A DNA stretch of 64,000 bases from GCA-002733465 sp039969155. Its GTDB lineage: Bacteria; Pseudomonadota; Gammaproteobacteria; Enterobacterales; Kangiellaceae. The DNA lies in assembly GCA_039969155.1 (NCBI GenBank), contig JBDVOJ010000075.1:11817-75816 (forward strand), given 5' to 3'. The notes beneath the pieces were generated by a model. The model worked only from the letters and a program-made list of their open reading frames with translations. It had not been told where the DNA came from and did not search any database. Position 1 is the stretch's first letter, and each line of letters begins with the position of its first letter. Shown here in pieces: positions 1-9,308 of the stretch. A program made the translations under genes and the position numbers.

Positions 1-119
1 TGGATCCCCCAGGGTATTCCGACGATGGTGCAACAAAGAGCGATGCCCGCGGTGAAATAACCTAAAAACACGAAAAGACCACCTAAAATGATCCATAAGA
101 TATTCATCAAAATAGACAT
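1..119 (-). CDS. YccF-family inner membrane protein, N-terminal part only (runs off left edge)
   Basis: The 39 visible codons begin MSILMNILWIILGGLFVFLG and continue through a hydrophobic stretch ending TIVGIPWGI. This matches the repeat unit of YccF-domain (DUF307) inner membrane proteins, where a tryptophan-rich helix is followed by a G-I-P-x-G-I signature. The start is the ATG at 117-119, preceded by AAGGA about 7 bases upstream. The C-terminal part lies outside the window, so length and domain count cannot be judged. The molecular function of YccF proteins is not known. Confidence 0.75.
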   Translation of the reverse strand, partial: MSILMNILWIILGGLFVFLGYFTAGIALCCTIVGIPWGI

Positions 120-730
120 GATTTTCCTTGATTAAAATAAGTCTATTTATGATTGATACAATTTACGTACCAATTATATTTCCCACGAATTCAACAAGTT
201 AGTTTTTGTGGAATATAAGAAAATGGTCATATTAACCAAAGTTTGTGTATTTACAGAGTCGAGAATTGTCCTGGATATTATTTTTAATTTAAGAAACTCT
301 TAGGCGTTACAACCTTTCATTTCTTCTAATTCAAAACGGCCAGAAACCGCTGTTACCGCTAGCCCAACGGCAAATACTTCAGATATCTTATACATACAAT
401 AATCCCTGAAATTAAATTTACTACTATCAGGAAGATGAGCAGACAAAGGGTTAGCGGGCAAAAGGGATTTGACAACCAATCCTTGGGAGAGCGTATCTTC
501 CATTAATTTTTAGTGATCTTGAGTATTTGGAATAGCTCTAATTACTCGGTTTACTAGAAACATAAACCTAGAAAAAGCTTAGCCAGCTCAATCACTGGCG
601 GGGTTATGAGTGAAAATTGGGGAGTAAAATATCAGAATTCGGACAAATGTTATCAAAAGCAAAACTGGATTAGTCAAAAAATAGAGGACTTCAGAAAACT
701 AGGCCTGTTTTTGTTTACTCATTAACTTAT
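120..730. other. Gene-poor region
   Basis: About 600 AT-rich bases between the YccF start and the repeat-protein gene. Both genes are on the minus strand, so the left part should hold the YccF promoter. The only coding candidate is the very short minus-strand frame at 300-395, listed separately. I see no tRNA, mobile element or convincing terminator. Confidence 0.4.
300..395 (-). CDS. Possible 31-residue peptide, unknown
   Basis: A minus-strand frame ending at 300 is open from 503, but its first ATG has no good ribosome site. The internal ATG at 393-395 has a clear AGGGA about 9 bases upstream. It would encode a 31-residue peptide beginning MYKISEVFAVGLAVTAVSG and ending in KGCNA: a short hydrophobic glycine/alanine stretch, then an acidic tail with one cysteine. 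No family is recognised. The frame could be spurious. The ribosome site and the isolated position are the only arguments for it. Confidence 0.2.
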   Translation of the reverse strand: MYKISEVFAVGLAVTAVSGRFELEEMKGCNA

Positions 731-1204
731 CTATACTACCCGATTCGACGGGTCAACTTCCGCTTTCTTGGCCATTAATTTCGACGGGTCAACTTCGGCT
801 TTCTTGGCCATCAATTTCGACGGGTCAACTTCCGCTTTCTTGGCCATTAATTTGGACGGGTCAACTTCCGCTTTCTTGGCCATTAACTTCGACGGGTCAA
901 CTTCCGCTTTCTTGGCCATTAATTTGGACGGGTCAACTTCCGCTTTCTTGGCCATTAACTTCGGCGGGTCAACTTCCGCTTTCTTGGCCATTAATTTGGA
1001 CGGGTCAACTTCCGCTTTCTTGACCATTAACTTCGACAGGTCAACTTCCGCTTTCTTGGCCCTTAATTTCAAGGAGCCCACTACATCATTAGCAAATTCT
1101 ATATGTAACTTCTCTTGGTCTGCTAATTTTGAGTTTGCGCCAGCATATGCCTGACTTGAAACTAGACCGCATATAACAACAAGTAAATACTTTAATTTAA
1201 ACAT
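731..1204 (-). CDS. Secreted protein made of nine 12-residue repeats
   Basis: This is a 157-residue protein. A Sec signal peptide (residues 1-21, cleavage after A-Y-A) is followed by a short linker with charged residues. Residues 47-154 are nine tandem copies of a 12-residue unit with consensus LMAKKAEVDPSK. The last three residues, RVV, follow directly. Each unit has three lysines and two acidic residues, so the repeat region is highly charged and lacks cysteine and aromatics; it may be helical or disordered. The start ATG (1202-1204) follows a GGAG-containing purine run. No family is recognised; function unknown. The opposite strand is also open here only because the repeat length is a multiple of three. 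Confidence 0.6.
   Translation of the reverse strand: MFKLKYLLVVICGLVSSQAYAGANSKLADQEKLHIEFANDVVGSLKLRAKKAEVDLSKLMVKKAEVDPSKLMAKKAEVDPPKLMAKKAEVDPSKLMAKKAEVDPSKLMAKKAEVDPSKLMAKKAEVDPSKLMAKKAEVDPSKLMAKKAEVDPSNRVV
743..1066 (-). repeat. 36-bp tandem repeat, 9 units, inside the secreted repeat protein
   Basis: Nine contiguous 36-bp units (324 bp) lie in frame with the coding sequence and have no spacers. The junction word between units alternates for several copies: a-a-t-t-t-g-g-a, then a-a-c-t-t-c-g-a. This two-step alternation points to duplication of 72-bp pairs. The unit nearest the signal peptide is the most diverged, as expected for an array that expands at one end. Confidence 0.9.
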
Positions 1205-1593
1205 ACCACTACTACTCCACCACTACTTGCATCTCATAATGCAATACAAATTAAGAAAAATTTTATTTATGCTATTTGGCAATATACAGAGCTTAAGTGT
1301 AAAGATCAACAAATGAGAACTAGATCACATGAGGCCAACCAAAACTTCTCAAAATGAGATTAACCCTGTGTTTTGTTTGCATAAACAAAACAACTGGTCA
1401 ATATGTAACCAATTTGGAGGTGTTTTTGTTGGTGAAGCGTAAGAAATTGAGAGGCAGGTTTCAGAGAATTTGCCAAAGAATTGTCGCCTGAGATGGATTC
1501 AGGTGTTTTGAGATATTCTTTTATGTATCGAATTACGGCTTAATAAGGGGATTTTAAAATGGCGTTTATAGGTTGAGATGCGCTTAATTTTGA
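1205..1593. other. Intergenic region with a 9-bp inverted repeat
   Basis: This 389-bp AT-rich gap follows the sensor gene and precedes the repeat-protein gene in minus-strand order. It holds the probable promoter of the latter and an inverted repeat at 1370-1391 (arms GTTTTGTTT and AAACAAAAC, 4-base loop). There is no T-run typical of a terminator and no coding frame I would support. Confidence 0.4.
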
Positions 1594-4500
1594 CTAAGCA
1601 GAGAAGTTTGTCACGTTATCCGCAATATCGTTGAGGAACTCTGATGTTTCCCATTTCTTAGATAGTAGCTTTTCTAACTCTTGATGACTGACAGGACGAC
1701 TAAAGAAATAGCCTTGGATCACTCGAGCTTTACTTCGCCATAGATGATCGCACTGCTCCTTACTTTCGACCCCTTCAATGACGACATCAAGCTCCAAATT
1801 ACTGGCGATATCGATAATCGCCTTCACAATGTTGCCGTCTTGTTTATTGTTTTCGACATTTTGAATAAAGCTTTTGTCTACTTTAAGAACATTAAGAGGC
1901 AGAGTTTTTAGCTGAGCTAAGGACGAATACCCAGTACCAAAGTCATCGAGAGCTAAGTTTATTCCCAATTCTCTGAGTTCTTCCATTTGAATAATGGTCT
2001 GATCGATTTCTTGAACGCAGACACTTTCCGTCAGTTCCAACTCGAGATACTTAGGATTTAAAGATTCTTGCTCAAGTATACTTTTGACCTCAGATGTCAG
2101 ATCTCGATGCCAAAATTGGTGAGCTGACAAATTAACACTCATTCGGCCTCGCATCATTCCGGACTCGACCCACTCTCTGGTTTGTCTAACGGCTTTTCTT
2201 AGGATTTGGTGTCCTAAGGGTTGAATTAGCCCAGTTTCTTCCGCCAAATGAATAAACTCATCTGGGCTGACAAATCCAAATTTAGGGTGTGACCAGCGAG
2301 CCAATGCCTCCATTCCGCAAACACGACCAGTATTTAGGTCTACTTTGGGTTGATAAGCTAAATCAATTTCACCACGTTCGATGGCTCGGCGAAGCTCATT
2401 TTCCATCGCCAGCTTTTTACGGGCTTTGTCGTTAAGTTCTACAGAGTAGAAATGGTAAGAGTTTAGGACTTCTTTCTTAGCTTCATACATTGCCGTGTCG
2501 GCATTACGTAAAAGCTTTTCGGCTGTAATGCCGTCATCAGGCGATATTGTAATTCCGATGGAGAAGTTAAGATTAAGTTTTTGCCCTTTGATATAAACCG
2601 GCTCATTGAGCTCTTTGAGCATGGATTCGGCAAATGATGCTACTTCCGTTGAAGATTGAATATCATCTCGGATGATCACAAATTCATCGCCACCCACTCG
2701 AGCGATGGTGTCACCATCTCTATTTCTGCCAGTGAGTCTTTGAGCGACTTCGTTGATCAACATATCGCCCACATTGTGTCCAAGCGAATCATTCACCCGC
2801 TTAAAGTTATCAATGTCGATAACGAAAATAGCAAAGCGCTCACGACGAATTCTAGTTTTCTCGATGGTTTGGTTTAGTCGGTCATACAAACAGGCTCTAT
2901 TAGGTAAGCCGGTTAGCGCATCAAAGTTGGCAAGTTTTCTAAATTCTTCTTCGGCCCGTTTGTGGAAGGTGATATCTGAAAATACACCAACATAGTATCG
3001 AACATAACCTTTCTCATCCAAAATGGTATCAACGGAAAGTTTTTGTGGGAATGGGTCACCGTCTTTTCGCTCAGCCCAAACTTCTCCTTGCCAATTGCCT
3101 TTTTCCATTAGACTCAAACGAATACGTTGAATAATATTTACCGATTGTTCTGAAACATCTGGGAACCAGAGTTCTTCACCTTTTTTCTCTGCAAATGAGA
3201 ATCCAGTGATTTTTTCGTAAGAAGGATTACACTCGATCAAACGCCATTTAGCATCTCTTATCCAAACGCCATCAGATGTTGTTCTAAAAGCTTGTCCAAG
3301 TCGTTCGATTTCTTCATCTTTACGGTGAATTTCAGAAACATCTTTTTGAGTGCCGGACATTCGAACCGGTAAATTATTTTCATCACGCTCCACCACTTTG
3401 GCTCGATCCTGAATCCAGCGCCATTCTAACTTGTCATCTTGGATTCGATAGGCGGCTTCGAATGAATCGGTTTTTCCGCTTAAGTGTTCATTTAGTGCAA
3501 GTCTTACTCGATCAACATCATACTTATGAATATAAGTAGAAAGCTCTTTTAAATTTCTCGAGAGTTTAGAACAGTTAATATTAATATTTTTATCTGCGTC
3601 AGAGCGAAGCACTTCACCAGAACGGATATTCCAATCCCAGATTTCATTGCCGCCACCCCAAAGACTAAGTCGCAAGCGTTTCTCACTCTCTTCTACGGTC
3701 TTTTGAGTTAGTAACTCTGCTTTTCGTTTTTGCCAAACCAAGTACAAGAATAATGAAAGTAACGAACCTAAAAACAAAGAATAGATGAGTTTGGCTACAG
3801 TGGTTAACCACCAAGGAGAATTTATTGTAATTTGTTTTGCTTCAATATCGTTCTCCCACAGACCACCTTTCTTTCGTACTTGCAGTTCAAATTTGTAATC
3901 GCCAGCCCCAATATTGGTATAAGTAGCGACTCTGGAACTAGCAGGCACAGTAATCCAATTTTCATTTAATCCCAACAAACGATATCTGTATTCGATCTTC
4001 TCGGGACTTTGGAATTGAGGGCTGGAAAAATTTAAGGTAAACGGAGTATGGTTATATTCCAGAGCTAAATGAGCTTTAGAAAGCATAGATTTGTTAAGAA
4101 TAGAACCTTCACTTCCTGAAATCTTCAATTCTTTGTTAGCTACTTTAAGGTCTGTAACTAAAGCTGGTTCGATGTGAGTAGTATCCACTAGTAAGTTTGG
4201 AAAAAAACGGCTAAATCCTTTAGTTCCCGCTACATATATAGCACCGTTTTTCGCTGTAATTCCAACAGAGTTGAACTCATCTCCCTGCAAGCCATCTTTA
4301 TAGCGAAAATGTGAGTAGTCCAGCGAATGAACATTAATAGAAACCAATCCAAGATTTGTAGTCGCCCAGATCTTTGATGAAGAGGGATCGTAGATTAGTT
4401 TGTAAACGGTGTTGTTTGGAAATCCATTATCCTCATCGATTCTACTAATCTTGCCTTCGGTATCTATAATTAGTATTCCATTTGACATCGTAGATAACCA

Positions 4501-6177
4501 TATATCCCTATTCTCACCAGCTACTCCCGAAGTAATATCTAGTTGAGAAGTGTTTGGAACAATTTCTATACTGCTTGAATCAGCATAAAGGTTAATTCTG
4601 AATGCCCCAAAACCATCAGTCCCAACTATAAACTCTGTGCTAGAAACTTCAAAAAATGTGCTCGGAGAATCAATGCTGAATTCAGAAACGATCGATAGTT
4701 TTCCAGAATCACTATTTTCTATTTCTAAAACAAAAACGCTCCCATCAGAAGAACCGACCCAAATTTTTCCAGCAGAATCCCGTTCAATAAACTGTATACC
4801 CTCGATAGACTCCAAAACGTTCCCTTCGTTTTCAACAAAACTTTCAAAGCTATAATTATCAATGTTGAACATAAAAAGACCTGATTCAGTTCCTATCAAC
4901 AAAATCTTTTCATTTAACGAAGCAATACCACGAATTTTATCCTCAAATAGCTGATTTCCTAAACGTAATAAATGCCTTTCAAAAATCTGCTTCCCTGCTT
5001 GAAACTTTACTAGTTGGCCTGATTCCGTACCAATCCAAAAGATACCACTTTCTGTTTCTGACATTGAAAAGATAACGGGGTCATCCAATCCTTTCGTTAA
5101 GTTACTATCTTTTACGAAAGTTTCGATAACCCTACTGGAGGGATAGTGTTTACTCACACCTCCACCTCTAGTTCCGACCCATACAGTGCTATCTCGCCCC
5201 TGATACATACTAAAAACTATATTTGATTTTAGTGATACAAGGCCTTCTGGTTTAGAAGTAATGGTTCTAGTTTTCTTATTTCTTAGGTTCTGAATCGCGA
5301 TTCCCTTGTCCGTACCAAACCACAAACTGTTTTCTTCATCTTGAAGGATACTTCGCACGTTTTCACTAGGTAGCTCGATTTCAAACTCTAGGAGTCTAAA
5401 TTCTTCTCGGTCAAGTTGAAAAACCCCGCTACCCCATGTTGTGACGAGAAGACGACCGAAGGAGTCTTGAAAAATATCTATAATGTTATTGTTAGGCTCT
5501 CTATTTTTCAGCGAAGATTGAGTCACAGAAATAAATTCTTTAGTATTTCGATTAAACAAGAATAGCCCAGCGCCAAGAGTCCCTACCCATAGCTGTTTTC
5601 TATCATCCTCTAGAATTGACCTAACTTTCGCTTGAGGAAAGTGTTTTAGCTCCCGAGTATTGGGTTCTAACGACCAAAGCCCCGTGCCGCTTCCTACCCA
5701 AATCAAACCATCACTAGATTGATACATAGTTCTGATTGGGTCTATCTGAGAGCTATCTACTCCTGTTCTATCTAGACTTATTCGAGTGAAATTATCAAAC
5801 TCTTTATGATATAGATCTAGTCCCCCTTCATTACCAACCCAAAGTCGTCCTTGTCTATCAATAAGAAGAGATCTCACTAGGTTATTAGACAAACTATTCT
5901 CATCTAACCGACTATGACGATAATTAACAAACTCAAATCCATCGTACTTAACTAACCCATCTTCCGTGGCAAACCACATAAAGCCATCATTATCTTGGGC
6001 GATGTCATACACGACACTCGATATCATGCCATCTTGTTTATCTAAGGTATGGAATTGGAATGCTGGTTCTGCGAGAAGAGTAGAAGGAAAAAGGGTGGCA
6101 CAGATGAGTAGGTAGAATGCTGCGCACATAGAAATTAATCTATTTGAAACAGTCAGCATACTTCTATTAAATCCCAT
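1594..6177 (-). CDS. Beta-propeller sensor with PAS, GGDEF and EAL domains
   Basis: A protein of about 1,527 residues. A signal peptide ending near L-L-A-E-P is followed by some 650 residues of two-component-regulator propeller repeats (recurring G-x-L-W-V-G-T signatures). A Y_Y_Y domain (about 705-785) precedes one membrane helix (about 790-812). PAS regions follow, one with the E-W-R-W-I-Q-D motif, then GGDEF and EAL domains. The GGDEF motif is intact (about residue 1162) and has the R-D-G-D inhibitory site five residues upstream. The EAL motif (E-A-L-A-R-W) is also intact. It probably senses a periplasmic ligand and makes and/or degrades cyclic di-GMP. The start is uncertain: TTG at 6192, ATG at 6177 and ATG at 6159 are all in frame, and none has a strong ribosome site. 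Propeller-Y_Y_Y modules usually sit on histidine kinases, but I see no kinase domain. Confidence 0.9.
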   Translation of the reverse strand: MGFNRSMLTVSNRLISMCAAFYLLICATLFPSTLLAEPAFQFHTLDKQDGMISSVVYDIAQDNDGFMWFATEDGLVKYDGFEFVNYRHSRLDENSLSNNLVRSLLIDRQGRLWVGNEGGLDLYHKEFDNFTRISLDRTGVDSSQIDPIRTMYQSSDGLIWVGSGTGLWSLEPNTRELKHFPQAKVRSILEDDRKQLWVGTLGAGLFLFNRNTKEFISVTQSSLKNREPNNNIIDIFQDSFGRLLVTTWGSGVFQLDREEFRLLEFEIELPSENVRSILQDEENSLWFGTDKGIAIQNLRNKKTRTITSKPEGLVSLKSNIVFSMYQGRDSTVWVGTRGGGVSKHYPSSRVIETFVKDSNLTKGLDDPVIFSMSETESGIFWIGTESGQLVKFQAGKQIFERHLLRLGNQLFEDKIRGIASLNEKILLIGTESGLFMFNIDNYSFESFVENEGNVLESIEGIQFIERDSAGKIWVGSSDGSVFVLEIENSDSGKLSIVSEFSIDSPSTFFEVSSTEFIVGTDGFGAFRINLYADSSSIEIVPNTSQLDITSGVAGENRDIWLSTMSNGILIIDTEGKISRIDEDNGFPNNTVYKLIYDPSSSKIWATTNLGLVSINVHSLDYSHFRYKDGLQGDEFNSVGITAKNGAIYVAGTKGFSRFFPNLLVDTTHIEPALVTDLKVANKELKISGSEGSILNKSMLSKAHLALEYNHTPFTLNFSSPQFQSPEKIEYRYRLLGLNENWITVPASSRVATYTNIGAGDYKFELQVRKKGGLWENDIEAKQITINSPWWLTTVAKLIYSLFLGSLLSLFLYLVWQKRKAELLTQKTVEESEKRLRLSLWGGGNEIWDWNIRSGEVLRSDADKNININCSKLSRNLKELSTYIHKYDVDRVRLALNEHLSGKTDSFEAAYRIQDDKLEWRWIQDRAKVVERDENNLPVRMSGTQKDVSEIHRKDEEIERLGQAFRTTSDGVWIRDAKWRLIECNPSYEKITGFSFAEKKGEELWFPDVSEQSVNIIQRIRLSLMEKGNWQGEVWAERKDGDPFPQKLSVDTILDEKGYVRYYVGVFSDITFHKRAEEEFRKLANFDALTGLPNRACLYDRLNQTIEKTRIRRERFAIFVIDIDNFKRVNDSLGHNVGDMLINEVAQRLTGRNRDGDTIARVGGDEFVIIRDDIQSSTEVASFAESMLKELNEPVYIKGQKLNLNFSIGITISPDDGITAEKLLRNADTAMYEAKKEVLNSYHFYSVELNDKARKKLAMENELRRAIERGEIDLAYQPKVDLNTGRVCGMEALARWSHPKFGFVSPDEFIHLAEETGLIQPLGHQILRKAVRQTREWVESGMMRGRMSVNLSAHQFWHRDLTSEVKSILEQESLNPKYLELELTESVCVQEIDQTIIQMEELRELGINLALDDFGTGYSSLAQLKTLPLNVLKVDKSFIQNVENNKQDGNIVKAIIDIASNLELDVVIEGVESKEQCDHLWRSKARVIQGYFFSRPVSHQELEKLLSKKWETSEFLNDIADNVTNFSA

Positions 6178-6447
6178 AATAACTACGTGCAATTCTACTC
6201 TGTTTACTCATGCGAGATTAAAATATAGTTGAGATATCGCAATCTGCCATTTTTATTAAAAGAAATGGTTAACTCGTTCCCCTACCTACCCAGAAACGTG
6301 AACTACGTCACACTTTACAGTTGAGACATCAATGTTACACCCGCATAGACTATCAAAACCATAGATTGATTGTATTAGACTATTTTTTGACATTACTAGA
6401 TAATCCAGTCCATTGAATCAATATTAAATCTCAGGAAACACTACTAG

Positions 6448-6687
6448 ATGAAAAAGATAACTATATTTGGCAGACCCGGGTGCGGCTATTGTAGTCGAGC
6501 TAAGCAGCTGTGTGAAATAAAGAATTTCGATTTTAAATATGTCGATATTTGGGAAGAAGGAATTAGCAAAGAAGATCTGGCTAAAACCATCGGTCGACCT
6601 GTTGATACGGTTCCTCAAATATTCCACGGTAATGACCACATTGGCGGATTCACAGAATTTGAAGCTTTCGTTCGAGAAAACGCTTAA
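6448..6687 (+). CDS. grxA: Glutaredoxin 1-like protein
   Basis: A 79-residue thioredoxin-fold protein that uses glutathione to reduce disulfides in the cytoplasm. The active site is C-G-Y-C (residues 12-15), where E. coli GrxA has C-P-Y-C. The T-V-P-Q-I-F cis-proline segment and the H-I-G-G-F/Y glutathione-binding turn are present. The spacing and the D-I-x-x-E-G-I-S/T-K-E-D-L stretch match GrxA rather than GrxC. A purine run CAGGAAA lies 12 bases upstream of the ATG. It appears monocistronic; argS follows 149 bases later with its own leader. Confidence 0.85.
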   Translation: MKKITIFGRPGCGYCSRAKQLCEIKNFDFKYVDIWEEGISKEDLAKTIGRPVDTVPQIFHGNDHIGGFTEFEAFVRENA

Positions 6688-6728
6688 TTCAAAGTATTCT
6701 TCGATTAAATAGCCAAGAGTGATTAAAA

Positions 6729-6746
6729 GCGGGCTAATTAGCTCGC
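6729..6746 (+). terminator. Weak hairpin after grxA
   Basis: GCGGGCT and AGCTCGC can pair (7 bp with one G-U) around an AATT loop, 42 bases after the grxA stop. There is no adjacent T-run, so it is at best a weak terminator. It could also belong to the structured argS leader. Confidence 0.3.
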
Positions 6747-6765
6747 ATCACACCCTAATTTTAAG

Positions 6766-6835
6766 GATAATAGCTGTCCATTTTTAAGCCGCTGAATGTA
6801 CCAGCGGCATTACACCGGAAACAAGGGCTATTATC
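6766..6835 (+). promoter_or_regulatory. Structured argS leader that can cover the start codon
   Basis: GATAATAGC at 6766-6774 is perfectly complementary to GCTATTATC at 6827-6835, which ends one base before the argS GTG at 6837. Inside the loop is a second perfect hairpin, GCCGCTG (6788-6794) with CAGCGGC (6802-6808). The only ribosome-site candidate, AAGGG (6823-6827), abuts the outer stem. The fold could therefore limit translation start. This was read by eye, not by energy calculation. Confidence 0.4.
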
Positions 6836-6836
6836 T

Positions 6837-8540
6837 GTGAAAGACGTGGTGGAAACTTGGTTAAACGACGCCATTAACGAGTTAAAAACTCAAGGTATCA
6901 TTCCAGCCGAATTTAGCGCTCAAGCTAAACTAACTCATACTAAAGATAAATCGCATGGCGACTTTGCGTCTAACGCGGCGTTAATGCTGGCCAAACAAGC
7001 AAAACGCCCGCCTCGCGAGGTAGCTCAACTAATCGTCGATATCCTAGGTGAACGATCAGAAATCGCAAAGATGGAGATTGCAGGGCCTGGTTTTATCAAC
7101 TTTTTCCTCAGCCAAGAAGCCGCCACCCAAGTCATTCAAGACATATTGCAACAGCAAGATAAATTTGGTCACAACAACAAAGGCGAAGGTAAAAAAGTCG
7201 GTGTTGAATTTGTATCTGCTAATCCTACGGGTCCTCTGCATATCGGTCACGGCCGTGGCGCTGTGGTTGGGGACTGTATCGCACGCCTACTAGAAGCGAC
7301 TGGATGGGATGTCACTAGAGAATTTTATTACAACGATGCTGGCCAACAGATTAATAACTTGGCGGCATCAGTACAAGCTCGTTGCAAGGGACTTGGTCCT
7401 GACTCAGATGAATGGCAAGACGACTGGTATCAAGGTCACTATATAAAAGATGTGGCAGCAGATTACTTAGCTGGTGAAACGATTGACGCTGCAGACAAAC
7501 ACGTAACCGGAAAAGCCGATGTCGAAGACCTAAAAGCCATTCAAGAATTTGCGGTGGCCTATTTACGACGTGAACAAGATTTAGATCTTAAAGCCTTCGA
7601 TGTTGGATTTGATGTTTATTTCCTCGAATCCTCATTGTATGAAAATGGTGATATAGAAAAAACCGTAGAAGCCTTAGTAAATGCCGGACACACTTACGAA
7701 AAAGATGGCGCGTTATGGCTAAAGACTACCGAGTACGGCGATGATAAAGATCGAGTTATGCGAAAGTCTGAAGGTGGCTATACCTACTTCTTGCCCGATG
7801 TGGCTTACCACGTCAACAAATGGCAACGAGGGTTTACTCGAGTAGTCGATGAGTTTGGTGCCGACCATCACAGTACCGTTAATCGAGTGAGAGCGGGATT
7901 ACAAGCGCTTGACCTTGGTATTCCAATAGGTTGGCCCGAAGTGGTTTTACATCAAATGGTGACCGTAATGCGTGGCCAGGAAGAAGTAAAGATTTCTAAG
8001 CGTGCCGGTAGCTACGTGACTTTGCGCGATATCATTGATGAAGTGGGTCGAGATGCCACACGCTATTTCCTAGCCGCAAGACGCTCTACTTCACAGATGA
8101 CCTTTGATTTGGAATTAGCTAAATCTCGCACCAATGACAACCCTGTTTATTATGTGCAATATGCTCATGCTCGGATCTGTTCGGCTTTTAGAAAACTCGA
8201 AGAAGTGGGACAAAAGTTTGACCAATCTCTCGGAATGGACAATCTATCACTATTAACACTCGATCAAGAGCTTGCGTTAATGGATAAGATAAATCAGTAT
8301 CCGGGCTTGGTAGATGTCGCAGCAAGTAATACCGAGCCTCATGTGGTTGCTCACTACTTACGTGAATTGGCGGCTGAATTACATGGCTATTATCAAGCCG
8401 GAAGAGACTCCGACGAAAATCGATGGATAGTCGACAATCCACAATTGACCAATGCTCGCCTTTGCTTAATAAAAGCGGTTAAGCAAGTCATTGCTAACGG
8501 TTTAGGGCTTCTAGCAGTTAGCGCTCCAGAAAAAATGTAA
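6837..8540 (+). CDS. argS: Arginyl-tRNA synthetase
   Basis: A 567-residue class I synthetase that attaches arginine to tRNA-Arg using ATP. The HIGH-type signature reads H-I-G-H within P-T-G-P-L-H-I-G-H-G-R. The KMSKS-type loop appears as K-I-S-K-R near residue 387. The N-terminal tRNA D-loop recognition domain includes G-D-F-A-S-N and E-I-A-G-P-G-F-I-N. Length fits the family (577 in E. coli). The start is a GTG at 6837, chosen because the protein then begins M-K-D like many gammaproteobacterial ArgS proteins; no ATG is available nearby. The FtsN-like gene follows 38 bases later, an order common in gammaproteobacteria. Confidence 0.97.
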   Translation: MKDVVETWLNDAINELKTQGIIPAEFSAQAKLTHTKDKSHGDFASNAALMLAKQAKRPPREVAQLIVDILGERSEIAKMEIAGPGFINFFLSQEAATQVIQDILQQQDKFGHNNKGEGKKVGVEFVSANPTGPLHIGHGRGAVVGDCIARLLEATGWDVTREFYYNDAGQQINNLAASVQARCKGLGPDSDEWQDDWYQGHYIKDVAADYLAGETIDAADKHVTGKADVEDLKAIQEFAVAYLRREQDLDLKAFDVGFDVYFLESSLYENGDIEKTVEALVNAGHTYEKDGALWLKTTEYGDDKDRVMRKSEGGYTYFLPDVAYHVNKWQRGFTRVVDEFGADHHSTVNRVRAGLQALDLGIPIGWPEVVLHQMVTVMRGQEEVKISKRAGSYVTLRDIIDEVGRDATRYFLAARRSTSQMTFDLELAKSRTNDNPVYYVQYAHARICSAFRKLEEVGQKFDQSLGMDNLSLLTLDQELALMDKINQYPGLVDVAASNTEPHVVAHYLRELAAELHGYYQAGRDSDENRWIVDNPQLTNARLCLIKAVKQVIANGLGLLAVSAPEKM

Positions 8541-8578
8541 CTTCATTGTTTTATCAGGATTAAAAAATTAGCTTTTAT

Positions 8579-9190
8579 ATGGCAAAAGATTACGCAAAGA
8601 AAAAGAAAGGACGCAAAAAGTCGGGCGCAAGCCGGGGTAACGAAAGTTCTGTATCAAAGAGTATGGTGTTTTTCGTTATGTTATTGGTCAGTGGACTCAT
8701 TGCGCTGCTGGTATATTTGAAATGGTATATGCCTGAGAAAAAAACAGGTAATGTTCCAACGGCACCCGCGTTTTCTCAAAAGAGTCACTCAAGTGAACCC
8801 AAAGTTGATTCCAAACCCAGCAAGCAACAAGCTTCATCCGATAAAACGGAAGATGCTGATATTCCTTTTTACAAAACCCACGAAGAGATCGTTAATAAGA
8901 AAGTCGAAATTCCGATCGAAGATTTGAAGCTACCGGAAAATGCTAACAAATTTGTGTATTTGATGCCCTGTGGTTCCTTTAGAGATATGTCGCGAGCTGA
9001 GGAATTAAAAGCGCAAATTGCATTGGTTGGCTATGAGTCAAAAATCAACCAAGTCGATGTTGAATCTGGCACTTGGTATCGAGTGGAGCTTGGCCCCTAC
9101 GGTAGCAAACGAAAAGCAGAATCCATTCGTCATCGACTACAAGATAATGGACATAACTACTGTAAGATTTGGCCTAAAAAAGTTTCTTAA
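8579..9190 (+). CDS. ftsN: FtsN-like SPOR-domain cell division protein
   Basis: 203 residues with the layout of FtsN: a very basic cytoplasmic N terminus (KKKKGRKK), one membrane helix (about 28-47), a polar periplasmic linker, and a C-terminal SPOR domain (about 123-200). The SPOR domain shows the pattern G-S-F followed by A-E-x-L-K-A and W-Y-R-V-x-L-G-P-Y. SPOR domains bind denuded septal peptidoglycan, and FtsN activates septal synthesis at the divisome. The linker is shorter than in E. coli FtsN (319 residues in total). The position directly downstream of argS supports the call. It could equally be named a generic SPOR protein. Confidence 0.8.
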   Translation: MAKDYAKKKKGRKKSGASRGNESSVSKSMVFFVMLLVSGLIALLVYLKWYMPEKKTGNVPTAPAFSQKSHSSEPKVDSKPSKQQASSDKTEDADIPFYKTHEEIVNKKVEIPIEDLKLPENANKFVYLMPCGSFRDMSRAEELKAQIALVGYESKINQVDVESGTWYRVELGPYGSKRKAESIRHRLQDNGHNYCKIWPKKVS

Positions 9191-9308
9191 TATTATTCTT
9201 AAAACTACATAAACTGAAAAGATCAAAAGCATTCACCACGGAGGCACAGAGAACACGGAGGAAAGACTTGATTTAAGGTTAAATGAAGCCTTCCTTTCTG
9301 TCATTTAC

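Noticed and set aside
743..1066. CRISPR array (36-bp repeats)
   Set aside because: Repeat length is in the CRISPR range, but units are contiguous with no unique spacers and lie in frame in a coding sequence.
768..1154. Plus-strand repeat protein of 128 residues
   Set aside because: Open only because the 36-bp repeat is a multiple of three; the minus-strand frame has a signal peptide and ribosome site.
9235..9266. CACGGAGG-type motif as an RNA gene or operator
   Set aside because: Two short direct repeats only; resembles a common intergenic repeat, no structure to support a function.
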